Shown here: piece by piece, positions 17,554 to 25,073 of the stretch
Numbering within the stretch: the first letter of the stretch is position 1
Layout: each line of letters starts with the position of its first letter
Assembly: GCA_902363665.1 (NCBI GenBank)
Contig: CABJAW010000001.1
Span: forward strand, 62,001-126,000
Reading direction: 5' to 3'
DNA: 64,000 nt
From: Lachnospiraceae bacterium
GTDB lineage: Bacteria > Bacillota > Clostridia > Lachnospirales > Lachnospiraceae
Position numbers and translations under genes: made by a program
The notes under the pieces: generated by a model
Told to the model about the DNA's origin: nothing
The model's input: the letters and a program-made list of their open reading frames with translations, nothing else
The model's database searches: none

Positions 17554-17712
17554 ATCCGTTTCTCCTTTCTGTTTCCGCAGTCACGGATATCCGCTTTTTT
17601 TATTGTAACATATCAATACATTCAACGCATTGTTTTTTTACTTTAAAAGTATTAGACCGTCCGCGAAAGAATTGTTAAAATTGTATCAAACGTTATGTTA
17701 TTTTTTTAACAG

Positions 17713-17743
17713 AGCAGCGAAGCGGATTGCAAATACCCGCTTT
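17713..17743 (-). repeat. Diverged hairpin core module
   Basis: Minus-orientation copy of the widespread core, with AAGCGGATTGCAAA and CCCGCTTT in place of the perfect TCCGCTT arm. It lies in the LysR-MFS intergenic region. Confidence 0.65.
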
Positions 17744-17765
17744 CAGCGAAACCGGAGAAACGGTG

Positions 17766-17782
17766 TTCCTTCGTTTGTGACA
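17766..17782. promoter_or_regulatory. Shared 17-bp motif, copy 2 (upstream of the MFS gene)
   Basis: TTCCTTCGTTTGTGACA, exact copy of 16565-16581, 54 bases before the MFS start. A hairpin-like ACACCGG/CCGGT stretch follows it. Confidence 0.55.
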
Positions 17783-17836
17783 GGACAAAAGGACACCGGT
17801 TTTTACCGGAAAATGGTGACAAAAAAGGAGAATACC

Positions 17837-19045
17837 ATGAACAAGAAATATCTGCCAAGTGCACTGATCCTGTACCTGAATTATTTCATCCACGGCATAG
17901 GCTGCTCCATCCTCGGACAGGCCGTCATTAAAGAATCTCTGGCTGCTGCCTGGGGCGTGGAAGCAATGGCCATCACAGCTATTTCCGCAGCACTCGGACT
18001 TGGACGTCTGATTGCCCTTCCGTTCGCCGGACCGCTCTCTGATAAGCTGGGGCGCCGCATTTCCACAGCAATCGGAAGTGCCTCCTACGCGATCTATCTG
18101 ATCGGCCTTGCCCTCGCATTCGGCGCCGGCACAAACGGCGGCTACATGATCGCCTACGTATGCGCAATCATCGGCGGTATCGCCAATTCCTTCCTTGACA
18201 CCGGTATCTACCCGGCAGTTGCCGAGATCATTTACAAAGCACCCGGTGTTGCTACCATGGGCATCAAATTTTTTATCGCGATCGCCCAGATGCTCCTGCC
18301 GTTCGTACTTGGCGTTGCAGTAACTACCACCGATTCCGGACTGAATTCCTACAATCCGCTTTTCATCGGCTGCGGTATCATTTACCTCGCACTGTTTGTG
18401 CTTGTTCTTCTCTTCCCGCTTCCTGATTCTGACCAGAAAGCAGGCGGCAAAAAAGAGGGTCTGATCGAAGGACTGAAACATACGCATTTTTCCTTTGAAT
18501 CCATCGCTATGATCCTGATCGGATTCACCTGCACCGGTACTTTCCAGCTGTGGCTGAACTGTGCTCAGAACTTTGCAAAAGAAAATGTCGGCTGGGCAGA
18601 TCCGTCGATCATGCAGTCCTGGTATTCCGCAGGTACTCTGATCGCGCTTGTTGTCACCGCGCTGCTCACCAGAAAGATCAAAGATGTTCGTTTCATCCTG
18701 ATCTACCCGGTTGTATGCCTGCTCACACTGATCGCCGTGCTCATGGGACAGAACCAGACACTGATGATTGCAGGTGCATTCCTCATTGGTTGGGCCGGTG
18801 CAGGCGGACTGCTTCAGATCGTAACTTCCGTGTGCAACATGCTTTTCCCGAAGATCAAGGGAACCGTTACCGCGCTCGTCATGATCGCATCCTCCCTTTG
18901 CAACTACACGATCCTCTCCGCAGCGTCTAAAATGACTCCATCTCAGGTTATGACGATGAACATCGTGCTCACTGCAATCGGCGTAGCGCTCGGACTTTTC
19001 GTAAATGTTCGCTATAAAAAAATGACCGAACTTGTAAACGAGTAA
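17837..19045 (+). CDS. Major facilitator superfamily transporter
   Basis: 402 residues with about 12 hydrophobic segments, starting LPSALILYLNYFIHGIG. The MFS loop 2-3 motif is visible as GPLSDKLGRRIS near residue 72. A short hydrophilic stretch between helices 6 and 7 (DSDQKAGGKKEG) separates the two six-helix halves. Start chosen at 17837, preceded by AAAAGGAG; the frame is open upstream but has no ribosome site there. It is divergent from LysR and followed by aroD in the same direction, so it is a likely carrier for a quinate/shikimate-type acid (inference from context). The substrate cannot be read from the sequence. Confidence 0.92.
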   Translation: MNKKYLPSALILYLNYFIHGIGCSILGQAVIKESLAAAWGVEAMAITAISAALGLGRLIALPFAGPLSDKLGRRISTAIGSASYAIYLIGLALAFGAGTNGGYMIAYVCAIIGGIANSFLDTGIYPAVAEIIYKAPGVATMGIKFFIAIAQMLLPFVLGVAVTTTDSGLNSYNPLFIGCGIIYLALFVLVLLFPLPDSDQKAGGKKEGLIEGLKHTHFSFESIAMILIGFTCTGTFQLWLNCAQNFAKENVGWADPSIMQSWYSAGTLIALVVTALLTRKIKDVRFILIYPVVCLLTLIAVLMGQNQTLMIAGAFLIGWAGAGGLLQIVTSVCNMLFPKIKGTVTALVMIASSLCNYTILSAASKMTPSQVMTMNIVLTAIGVALGLFVNVRYKKMTELVNE

Positions 19046-19127
19046 AATCATCGGCCACATTCAAAAACACTCGTTAAATGGTTTCATTTCTCTGTAGAAA
19101 AATCATCTGTTTCATATTAAAATTAAA

Positions 19128-19356
19128 GTAACTGTTCAGAGCCAACCTCCAAAATGCTACGCATTTCGTCGGTGTGGCGTATCCGCCAAATCAAAGCGGA
19201 TATTCGCAATCCGCTTCGCTACTTGTAGAATCATAAGGAATCCCAGCTCGTAAGGGATCCTCCCGTAAACGGGTCCCTCCTTACGAGATTCCGCAAGCGG
19301 GTCCCTCCTTGTGATATTTCATAAAACAGCTGTAAAATGCAGCTCTGAACAGTTAC
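19128..19356. mobile_element. MITE family A, copy 2, carrying other repeats inside
   Basis: The left arm (19128-19190) matches the conserved arm of family A, beginning GTAACTGTTCAGAGCCA; the right end is a shortened GCTCTGAACAGTTAC. The middle is replaced by a core hairpin (19193-19225) and a family C palindrome (19229-19313). Flanks AAATTAAA and CAATCAAA match in 6 of 8 bases, a decayed target duplication. It fills most of the 335-base gap between the MFS gene and aroD and ends 24 bases before the aroD start, close to its ribosome site. Confidence 0.85.
19229..19313 (+). repeat. Family C palindrome nested in MITE copy 2
   Basis: Contains CCCGTAAACGGG and CTCGTAAGGGATCC/TCCCTCCTTACGAG arms. 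The same module joined to the same core hairpin occurs inverted at 24941-25072, so the C-plus-core composite moved or was copied as a unit. Confidence 0.8.
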
Positions 19357-19380
19357 CAATCAAAGAAAGGAAATTCTGCC

Positions 19381-20142
19381 ATGAATACCGTAAAAGTAAG
19401 AAACCTTGAAATCGGCACCGGAGCACCGAAAATCATTGTTCCGATCGTCGGTGTTACAAAAGAGGAGATCCTCTCTGAGGCAAAGACCTTTGATACACTT
19501 CCGATCCATGTCGTCGAGTGGCGTGTGGACTGGTTTGAGCACGTTTTTGAGACGGAGCAGGTCATCGATGTACTGAAAGATCTGCGCGAAGTGCTCGGAG
19601 ATACCCCCATCCTTATGACCTTTCGCACCTCCAAAGAAGGCGGAGAGAAAGCCATCACACCGGAAGCCTATGCGGAACTGAACTTAAAGGCTGCAAAGAG
19701 CGGTTACGTGGATCTGATCGATGTCGAGATCTTTACCGGTGATGCAGTGGTCCGCAGGATCATCGACGGTGCTCACGCTGCCGGTGTCAAAGTCATCGCT
19801 TCCAACCACGATTTTGACAAGACACCTGCAAAATCAGACATCATCTACCGTCTGCGCAAGATGCAGGATATGGGCGCTGATATTCCGAAGATCGCAGTCA
19901 TGCCACAGAGCAGGCGCGACGTGCTCACACTGCTTTCCGCTACTGAAGAGATGGTAACGGACTATGCAGACCGTCCGATTATCACGATGTCCATGGCAGG
20001 CACCGGTGTCATCAGCCGTCTGTGCGGTGAAGTCTTCGGTTCTTCCATGACCTTCGGTGCAGCAAAGAAAGCATCCGCGCCGGGACAGATTGGTGTCAGT
20101 GACCTGAACTCCGTGCTTACGCTGCTGCATAGTTCCCTGTAA
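19381..20142 (+). CDS. aroD: 3-Dehydroquinate dehydratase, type I
   Basis: 253 residues; dehydrates 3-dehydroquinate to 3-dehydroshikimate through a Schiff base. Family residues seen: VEWRVDWFE near residue 43, ASNHDFDKTP with the catalytic His near residue 143, IPKIAVMPQS with the Schiff-base Lys near residue 170, and the C-terminal SRLCGEVFGSSMTFGAA ... SAPGQI that binds the carboxylate. AAAGGAAA lies about 10 bases before the ATG. Encoded on the strand of the MFS and TRAP genes. In a locus with two shikimate/quinate dehydrogenases it would link quinate and shikimate branches; the biosynthetic role cannot be excluded. Confidence 0.95.
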   Translation: MNTVKVRNLEIGTGAPKIIVPIVGVTKEEILSEAKTFDTLPIHVVEWRVDWFEHVFETEQVIDVLKDLREVLGDTPILMTFRTSKEGGEKAITPEAYAELNLKAAKSGYVDLIDVEIFTGDAVVRRIIDGAHAAGVKVIASNHDFDKTPAKSDIIYRLRKMQDMGADIPKIAVMPQSRRDVLTLLSATEEMVTDYADRPIITMSMAGTGVISRLCGEVFGSSMTFGAAKKASAPGQIGVSDLNSVLTLLHSSL

Positions 20143-20210
20143 GTAACGCTCTGAAAACTGATGATGCTGCAAAGTTCCCTGTAAGTAACATCCTGAGGAC
20201 TGATGCTGCA
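20123..20210 (+). repeat. Tandem duplication of the aroD 3' end
   Basis: The last codons and stop of aroD (unit 20123-20164) are repeated immediately downstream (20165-20203), both containing AGTTCCCTGTAAGTAAC and CTGATG, with a third TGCTGCA start at 20204. Units are 42 and 39 bases. The second unit is not translated. The following sequence to 20385 shows no gene. Confidence 0.8.
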
Positions 20211-20385
20211 GCGTTTCGCCGCAAATTCATCCCGCTGTCTGAAGCAGCCATCCGGCTATGTTCACGCAGTAAATCGATTTGCAACTGTCTACTTTGATAT
20301 AAGACAGAGTTTTGTCTTTCCCACCGGAAAGCCGCCATGCAGCCGCCCGGATCTGCGACCGATATCTCCATACTCCTGAGTACAG

Positions 20386-20545
20386 TAAAGCGGACATTCG
20401 CAATCCGCTTTGCTACTTGCTCATGAACGCAGTCGCTTCGCGACCTGTCAGTGGGAGCTTTCAACTCCCACTGACATAAGCATCCCCCTTACCCACCGCT
20501 TAGTGCTCCACGCACTTGAAGCGGGGGAATGCTTATCTGCGTTCA
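20386..20545 (+). mobile_element. Family B structured element, copy 1
   Basis: 160 bases with five nested or serial stems: AAGCGGA/TCCGCTT, GAACGCAG/CTGCGTTC closing the rest, GTCGC/GCGAC, GTCAGTGGGAG/CTCCCACTGAC, and ATAAGCAT/ATGCTTAT enclosing CGCTT-AGTGC/GCACT-AAGCG. No target duplication. It lies between aroD and the TRAP operon and one loop base differs from the other copies. Confidence 0.9.
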
Positions 20546-20620
20546 AGGTATACTCCGGCACTTTGGTGATATCGGTCTTCCGACTGTCCGGAAGAAATAC
20601 CTGAAGTGCTCCGGCCTTTT
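20545..20620 (+). promoter_or_regulatory. Candidate attenuator in the TRAP operon leader
   Basis: AAGGTAT (20545) can pair with ATACCT (20597), and CCGGCACTT (20555) with AAGTGCTCCGG (20604). These two pairings cross and so exclude each other; a perfect TCTTCCG/CGGAAGA hairpin sits between. The second pairing is followed by CCTTTT, resembling a weak terminator, 40 bases before the first TRAP gene. Function is inferred only. Confidence 0.4.
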
Positions 20621-20659
20621 CTGTGACAGTCCCCTACTTTTTCCCTTCGGAGGTTCCAC

Positions 20660-21286
20660 ATGAAAAAAATACTCCACTGGCTTGACGAAAATCTGGAAGA
20701 ATTTCTTCTCGTCTTCTTTCTGATCGCTATGACCCTGATTATGGGCATTCAGGTCTTTTGCCGTTACGTGCTCGGACAGTCTCTCTCCTGGTCGGAGGAG
20801 ATCACCCGCTATCTTTTTATCTGGTCTGGCTTTTTAAGCGTCAGTTACTGCAGTAAAAAATGCCTCTCCATTAAAATTGAACAATTTGTCGCGATCTTCC
20901 CGCGCAAGGGAAAAGCGATTTTCAAGCTTGTCAACCACACCTTTGAGCTGATCTTTTTCCTGTACATGATCCCGTTTGCCTGGTCTTATCTGATGTCCGC
21001 CGTACAAAGCGGCCAGCTCTCCCCGGCCTGCCGGATTCCAATGTACTATATACAGGCAGCTCCGCTTGTTTCCTTCGTACTTGTCGCTTTCCGTGTCCTT
21101 CAACGCTGGATCATCGAGTTTCGCATCGCGCGCGGAGAGCATGTCATCGATCCGGCTCATCCGGAGCGCAACACACCGGAATCCTTCATCGCCGCAAATG
21201 CGGAGACTGGAATCGAACATGCTATCGAGTCAGGAATTGACAACCGGATCGAAACGATCACAAATGCAAATGAGGAGGAACACTGA
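20660..21286 (+). CDS. TRAP transporter small membrane subunit (DctQ family)
   Basis: 208 residues with four hydrophobic segments and the DctQ landmarks FLLVFFLIAMTLIMGIQVFCRYVLGQSLSWSEEITRYLFIW near the N-terminus and a central FAWSYLMSAVQSGQLSPA. It supports the large channel subunit in sodium-driven import of organic acids. The last ~45 residues form a hydrophilic tail with repeats of the type IEHAIESGIDNRIE, unusual for the family (usually about 160-180 residues). Its stop overlaps the next start as TGATG, so translation is coupled. TCGGAGG lies upstream of the ATG. Confidence 0.92.
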   Translation: MKKILHWLDENLEEFLLVFFLIAMTLIMGIQVFCRYVLGQSLSWSEEITRYLFIWSGFLSVSYCSKKCLSIKIEQFVAIFPRKGKAIFKLVNHTFELIFFLYMIPFAWSYLMSAVQSGQLSPACRIPMYYIQAAPLVSFVLVAFRVLQRWIIEFRIARGEHVIDPAHPERNTPESFIAANAETGIEHAIESGIDNRIETITNANEEEH

Positions 21287-22575
21287 TGCCTGCTGCCGTA
21301 TTATTTCTGATTTTTGTACTCTTACTCGTAATTGCAATCCCGGTATCCATTACGCTTGGAATCACCTCCGTGCTTCCGTCGATCTTTGACCCGTCGTTTA
21401 CCGTCGGCGCCAAATATCTGATCCGCGCCATGTTCGGCGGTCTGGACTCGTTTCCGCTGCTTGCCGTACCGATGTTTGTCTTATCCGGCATCATCATGGC
21501 AAAGGGAGGAATTTCCAAAAAACTCTTTAATGTTTTTGCTTACTTTCTCGGCCGTTTTACCGCCGGTATGCCATGTGCCGTGATTGTCACCTGCCTGTTT
21601 TACGGCGCAATTTCCGGTTCCGCACCGGCTACCGTGGCCGCGGTCGGAAGCATGACGATTCCGATTCTGACTTCACTTGGATACAATCTAACCTTTTCCA
21701 CCGCGATTGTCGCAGTGGCAGGCGGTCTTGGTGTCATCATTCCGCCGAGCATTCCGTTTATCATGTACGGCATGGCCTCCGGCGCTTCTGTGAGCAATCT
21801 GTTTCTCGCCGGTATCATTCCTGGACTGATGATCGGGTTTCTGCTGATGCTCTACGCCATCTACCACTGCAAACGCTTTGGCGAAGACAAAGAAAAAATT
21901 CATGCCGAAGTATCTCAGCTTCATGAAAAAGGACTGCTCCGTGTATTAAAAGAAAGTTTTTTTGCACTGCTCAGCCCGGTTATTATCCTTGGCTGTATTT
22001 ACACCGGTATTGCTTCACCGACTGAAGCAGCTGTTATCTCCGTATTTTACGCATTCCTGATCAGCCTGCTTGTCTATCGGAGCATTCATCTGCGTGATAT
22101 CTGGGGCATCTTTGTGGAAGCAATCCGTACGTTCACACCGATTCTGTTCATTCTGGCAGCATCAACTGCATTCTCACGTGTGCTGACGCTGATGCAGGTA
22201 CCTCAGACCGTGAGCACGTTCATTCTGGAAAATTTCCACAGTCCGGTGGCAATTCTGCTCGTAATCAATGCATTCCTTCTGCTGGTCGGCATGGTCATGG
22301 ATACCACGCCTGCCATTTTGATTCTCACGCCGATCCTGCTTCCAATTGTGAAAGCCATCGGAGTCGATCCGGTTCAGTTCGGCGTCATTATGGTTGTCAA
22401 CCTCGCAATCGGATTTGTCACACCGCCGATCGGAGTCAACCTGTTTGTTGCAAGCTCGCTGACGGAAGTACCGGTTATGAGTATCGCCAAAAAAGCAATG
22501 CCGATGATCGCTCTCTTTCTCGTCGCATTGCTTCTGATCACGTTCATCCCGGCGCTTTCCATTGGAATTCTGTAG
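21286..22575 (+). CDS. TRAP transporter large permease (DctM family)
   Basis: 429 residues, about 12 membrane helices. Typical segments are SVLPSIFDPSF near the start, the ALSGSAPATVAAVGSM-type re-entrant region (here GAISGSAPATVAAVG), GGLGVIIPPSIPFIMYG and the C-terminal GFVTPPIGVNLFV. It forms the substrate path of the TRAP complex together with the DctQ-type subunit. The substrate is set by the binding protein encoded next. Locus context suggests an organic acid such as quinate or shikimate (inference). Confidence 0.95.
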   Translation: MPAAVLFLIFVLLLVIAIPVSITLGITSVLPSIFDPSFTVGAKYLIRAMFGGLDSFPLLAVPMFVLSGIIMAKGGISKKLFNVFAYFLGRFTAGMPCAVIVTCLFYGAISGSAPATVAAVGSMTIPILTSLGYNLTFSTAIVAVAGGLGVIIPPSIPFIMYGMASGASVSNLFLAGIIPGLMIGFLLMLYAIYHCKRFGEDKEKIHAEVSQLHEKGLLRVLKESFFALLSPVIILGCIYTGIASPTEAAVISVFYAFLISLLVYRSIHLRDIWGIFVEAIRTFTPILFILAASTAFSRVLTLMQVPQTVSTFILENFHSPVAILLVINAFLLLVGMVMDTTPAILILTPILLPIVKAIGVDPVQFGVIMVVNLAIGFVTPPIGVNLFVASSLTEVPVMSIAKKAMPMIALFLVALLLITFIPALSIGIL

Positions 22576-22591
22576 CAGAAAGGAACCGTCT

Positions 22592-23647
22592 ATGTTTCGA
22601 AAAAACAATCTTTTTGTTAAAAAAAATGCTCCAAAAATTTCTTCCATGCGTCGCTTTACGCTTGCTGCCTGCGCCGGACTTCTTACACTGTCCACGCTGC
22701 TGCTTGGCGGCTGCGGCCGCAGTGAGGACGGCGTACAGCGCTATGCCTGGCCGCTCGCAACGGCAAGCCCGGAAGATACCGTGACCCAGATTTTCTCCGA
22801 AAAATTTGCGGAGGAGGTTTCTGGCTTAAGCGGCGGACGCATGAAAATACAAGTCTATGCAAACAGTTCGCTCGGCGGCGACCGTGATCTGCTCGAGACG
22901 TGTTCCGACGGCGATATTCCATTTGTTGTACAGAACACTGCACCACAGGTTTCCTTTATGCATGATCTGGCCGTATTTGATCTTCCGTGTGCGTTCGATT
23001 CGCTCGATGACTGCCGGGAAAAAATCGATGACCCGCAGTTCTGGCAGCTGATCAGCGACATCTATACCGAAAGCGGCTACCATCTGCTCGGCATGGCTGA
23101 CCAGGGCTTCCGTGTCATGAGCACCAACAAAAATGTCACTGAGTTTGCTGATTTCAAAGGTCAGAAGATCCGTACCATGGAAAACAGCTATCACCTCGCC
23201 TTCTGGAAAGCGCTCGGCGCCAATCCGACGCCAATGTCATTCAGCGAAGTCTACATCGGACTGCAGCAGCACACAATTGATGCTCAGGAAAATTCCTACG
23301 AGGTTATCGTGTCCAACCGTCTTTACGAACAGCAGGATTACGTCGTGGAAACGAATCATCTTCCGCACCTCATCTCCCTGATTGTAAATGATGACTTCTT
23401 CCAGAATCTCTCCAGGGAGGATCAAGACATCCTCACACAGGCTGCCGAAACGGCTACCGCCTACGCGAGAGAACAGTCGGATGCACGTATCGCAGACCGT
23501 ATCGCAACGATTGAAGCGAGCGGCACCCAGATCGTGACACTCTCAGATGAGACACGGGATGCAATGCGTGACGCAGCAGCGTCGGTATATGTTGCCATTC
23601 AAGATAGCATTGATGAGACGATTTATGAGGCATATGTCTCTAAATAA
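22592..23647 (+). CDS. TRAP transporter solute-binding lipoprotein (DctP family)
   Basis: 351 residues. A charged N-terminus leads to hydrophobic LAACAGLLTLSTLL and lipobox LLGGC near residue 44, so it is a lipoprotein anchored outside the membrane. The mature part has DctP features: SLGGDRDLLE, GYHLLGMADQGFRVM, FKGQKIRTMEN with the carboxylate-binding Arg, and GLQQHTIDAQENSYEVI. Such proteins bind carboxylic acids; the exact ligand is unknown. The start at 22592 follows GAAAGGAA; Met at residue 19 is a possible shorter start giving a more normal signal peptide. Third gene of the TRAP operon. Confidence 0.93.
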   Translation: MFRKNNLFVKKNAPKISSMRRFTLAACAGLLTLSTLLLGGCGRSEDGVQRYAWPLATASPEDTVTQIFSEKFAEEVSGLSGGRMKIQVYANSSLGGDRDLLETCSDGDIPFVVQNTAPQVSFMHDLAVFDLPCAFDSLDDCREKIDDPQFWQLISDIYTESGYHLLGMADQGFRVMSTNKNVTEFADFKGQKIRTMENSYHLAFWKALGANPTPMSFSEVYIGLQQHTIDAQENSYEVIVSNRLYEQQDYVVETNHLPHLISLIVNDDFFQNLSREDQDILTQAAETATAYAREQSDARIADRIATIEASGTQIVTLSDETRDAMRDAAASVYVAIQDSIDETIYEAYVSK

Positions 23648-23738
23648 TCCGTCAGGTTTTCCCTAAAAAAATCAAAGCGCATATTTTAAGTCTGATTCGT
23701 TCCATGCCTGATTCGTTATATCTTATAAAAGCAGCCGT

Positions 23739-23783
23739 AAAAAGCGCCTACAAACAAATTTTGTTCTGTTTGCAGGCGCTTTT
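23739..23783. terminator. Bidirectional terminator between the TRAP operon and aroK fusion
   Basis: AAAAGCGCCTACAAACA pairs with TGTTTGCAGGCGCTTTT, one mismatch. T-runs on both sides serve the convergent genes. Confidence 0.88.
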
Positions 23784-23868
23784 CTTTTACTTTCCTGTCA
23801 CTCTGACATTGGTATTCTTACAGCACAATGCCTCTTTTTCTCAACTGACTGGCACAAGTTTCCTGTAC

Positions 23869-24657
23869 TTATGCCTCCGTATCCACCGCTCGCAGTCTCT
23901 GCACCAGCTCCTCGCAGATCTGCAGCTTGTCCTTGCCATCTGTCTCGATCACAATGTCTGCTGCTGCTTCGTATTTCTCACGGCGCTTCTCCATCAGCTC
24001 TGCGATATACGGCACGGTCTTGTTGCCCTCAAGCAGCGGACGGTCGTGATTATCCTTGACGCGGTTTAAGATCGTCTCCGGCTTTGCGGTCAGAAGTACC
24101 ACTCGGCCGTTTTTCTTCATCTCGACTACGTTGCGCTCGCGCATCGGCACACCGCCGCCACAGGATATCACCACGTTTGTCCGTGACTGCATCTCGATCA
24201 AAAGGTTCGTTTCCAGATCGCGGAAATATTCCTCGCCGTACGTCTCAAAGATATCAGAGATCGACATGCCCTGCCGCTCTGCAATGATCTGATCCATTTC
24301 TACGACTTCCATCGCAAATACGGTGCGCAGAAAATCTGAGATCGTCGATTTACCTGCTCCCATGAAACCAATCAGGACGATGTTGTAATCAAAGAGCTTG
24401 CGCGCCTGAATCCGCTTGCTGTTTCTTGTAATCTCATCAAATACAGCCGCTACTTCCTCGGTATGGCGCTTTCCTTCCATCCGCTTTTTCAGCCATTCTC
24501 TCTGCTTTGCCTCTTGCTCCGGCTGAAGGATCGGAATATCATTCTCCTCCTTGTACGCCATGATATCTTCCACGATACGGTTACGCATCAGAAGCGCATC
24601 CAGCAGGATCTCATCACACTGTCCAAGACTCTCTCGTAATATTTCAAGCTGATTCAT
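23869..24657 (-). CDS. Chorismate mutase-shikimate kinase fusion
   Basis: 262 residues. Residues 1 to about 90 form an AroQ-type helical chorismate mutase (LRESLGQCDEILLDALLMRNRIV, then YKEENDIPILQPEQE, with the conserved Arg, Lys, Glu/Gln pattern). Residues about 95-262 are shikimate kinase: P-loop GFMGAGKSTI near residue 98, MDQIIAERQGMSISDIF, FRDLE, SCGGGVPMRE, and the DRPLLEG lid. The fusion thus holds the step making shikimate 3-phosphate and the step leading chorismate to prephenate. AGAGGAA precedes the ATG at 24657. Convergent with the TRAP operon. It is known as a fusion in clostridia and gives an outlet for imported shikimate. Confidence 0.93.
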   Translation of the reverse strand: MNQLEILRESLGQCDEILLDALLMRNRIVEDIMAYKEENDIPILQPEQEAKQREWLKKRMEGKRHTEEVAAVFDEITRNSKRIQARKLFDYNIVLIGFMGAGKSTISDFLRTVFAMEVVEMDQIIAERQGMSISDIFETYGEEYFRDLETNLLIEMQSRTNVVISCGGGVPMRERNVVEMKKNGRVVLLTAKPETILNRVKDNHDRPLLEGNKTVPYIAELMEKRREKYEAAADIVIETDGKDKLQICEELVQRLRAVDTEA

Positions 24658-24940
24658 CACAATTCCTCTTTTCTGCCCTGCATGTCTTACGCGAGGGCGT
24701 TTTCTTTCGCAGTCAGTCACTGCTCATGCGTCTCTGTAACTGCTGGAAACCATCACGCCAAAGCACAGTCAAAAAATGCTTTCTGTAAGATCGCAGAATG
24801 ATCACAGCAGCCATTTGCAAACTGCATCAAAATACATTCCGGCAGCAACCGCAAATTTGTATCATTATAACAGCTATCGGACACTTTAGCAAGACACAGT
24901 GGCAAATTTTTATTATCATTCACAGAAAATCCATTCTTTC

Positions 24941-25072
24941 ATGAAATATCACAAAGCGGGATCCGCTTACGGAATCTCGTAAGGAGGGACCCGTTTACGG
25001 GAGGATCCCTTACGAGCTGGGATTCCTTATGCTTCTGCAAGCAGCGAAGCAATTTGCGAATGTCCGCTTTAA
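24941..25072 (-). repeat. Family C palindrome joined to a core hairpin
   Basis: Minus-orientation copy of the composite at 19193-19313: CCCGTTTACGGG stem, CTCGTAAGG/CCTTACGAG arms, then a diverged core (25039-25072) with GCGAAGCAATTTGCGAATG. It ends one base or so before the L,D-transpeptidase stop codon. The rest of the gap (24658-24940) is the upstream region of the kinase fusion with no gene. Confidence 0.82.
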
Positions 25073-25073
25073 T

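Noticed and set aside
17693-19060. 455-codon open frame on the minus strand opposite the MFS gene
   Set aside because: Charge-rich, no membrane or domain pattern, no ribosome site; a shadow of the membrane protein gene.
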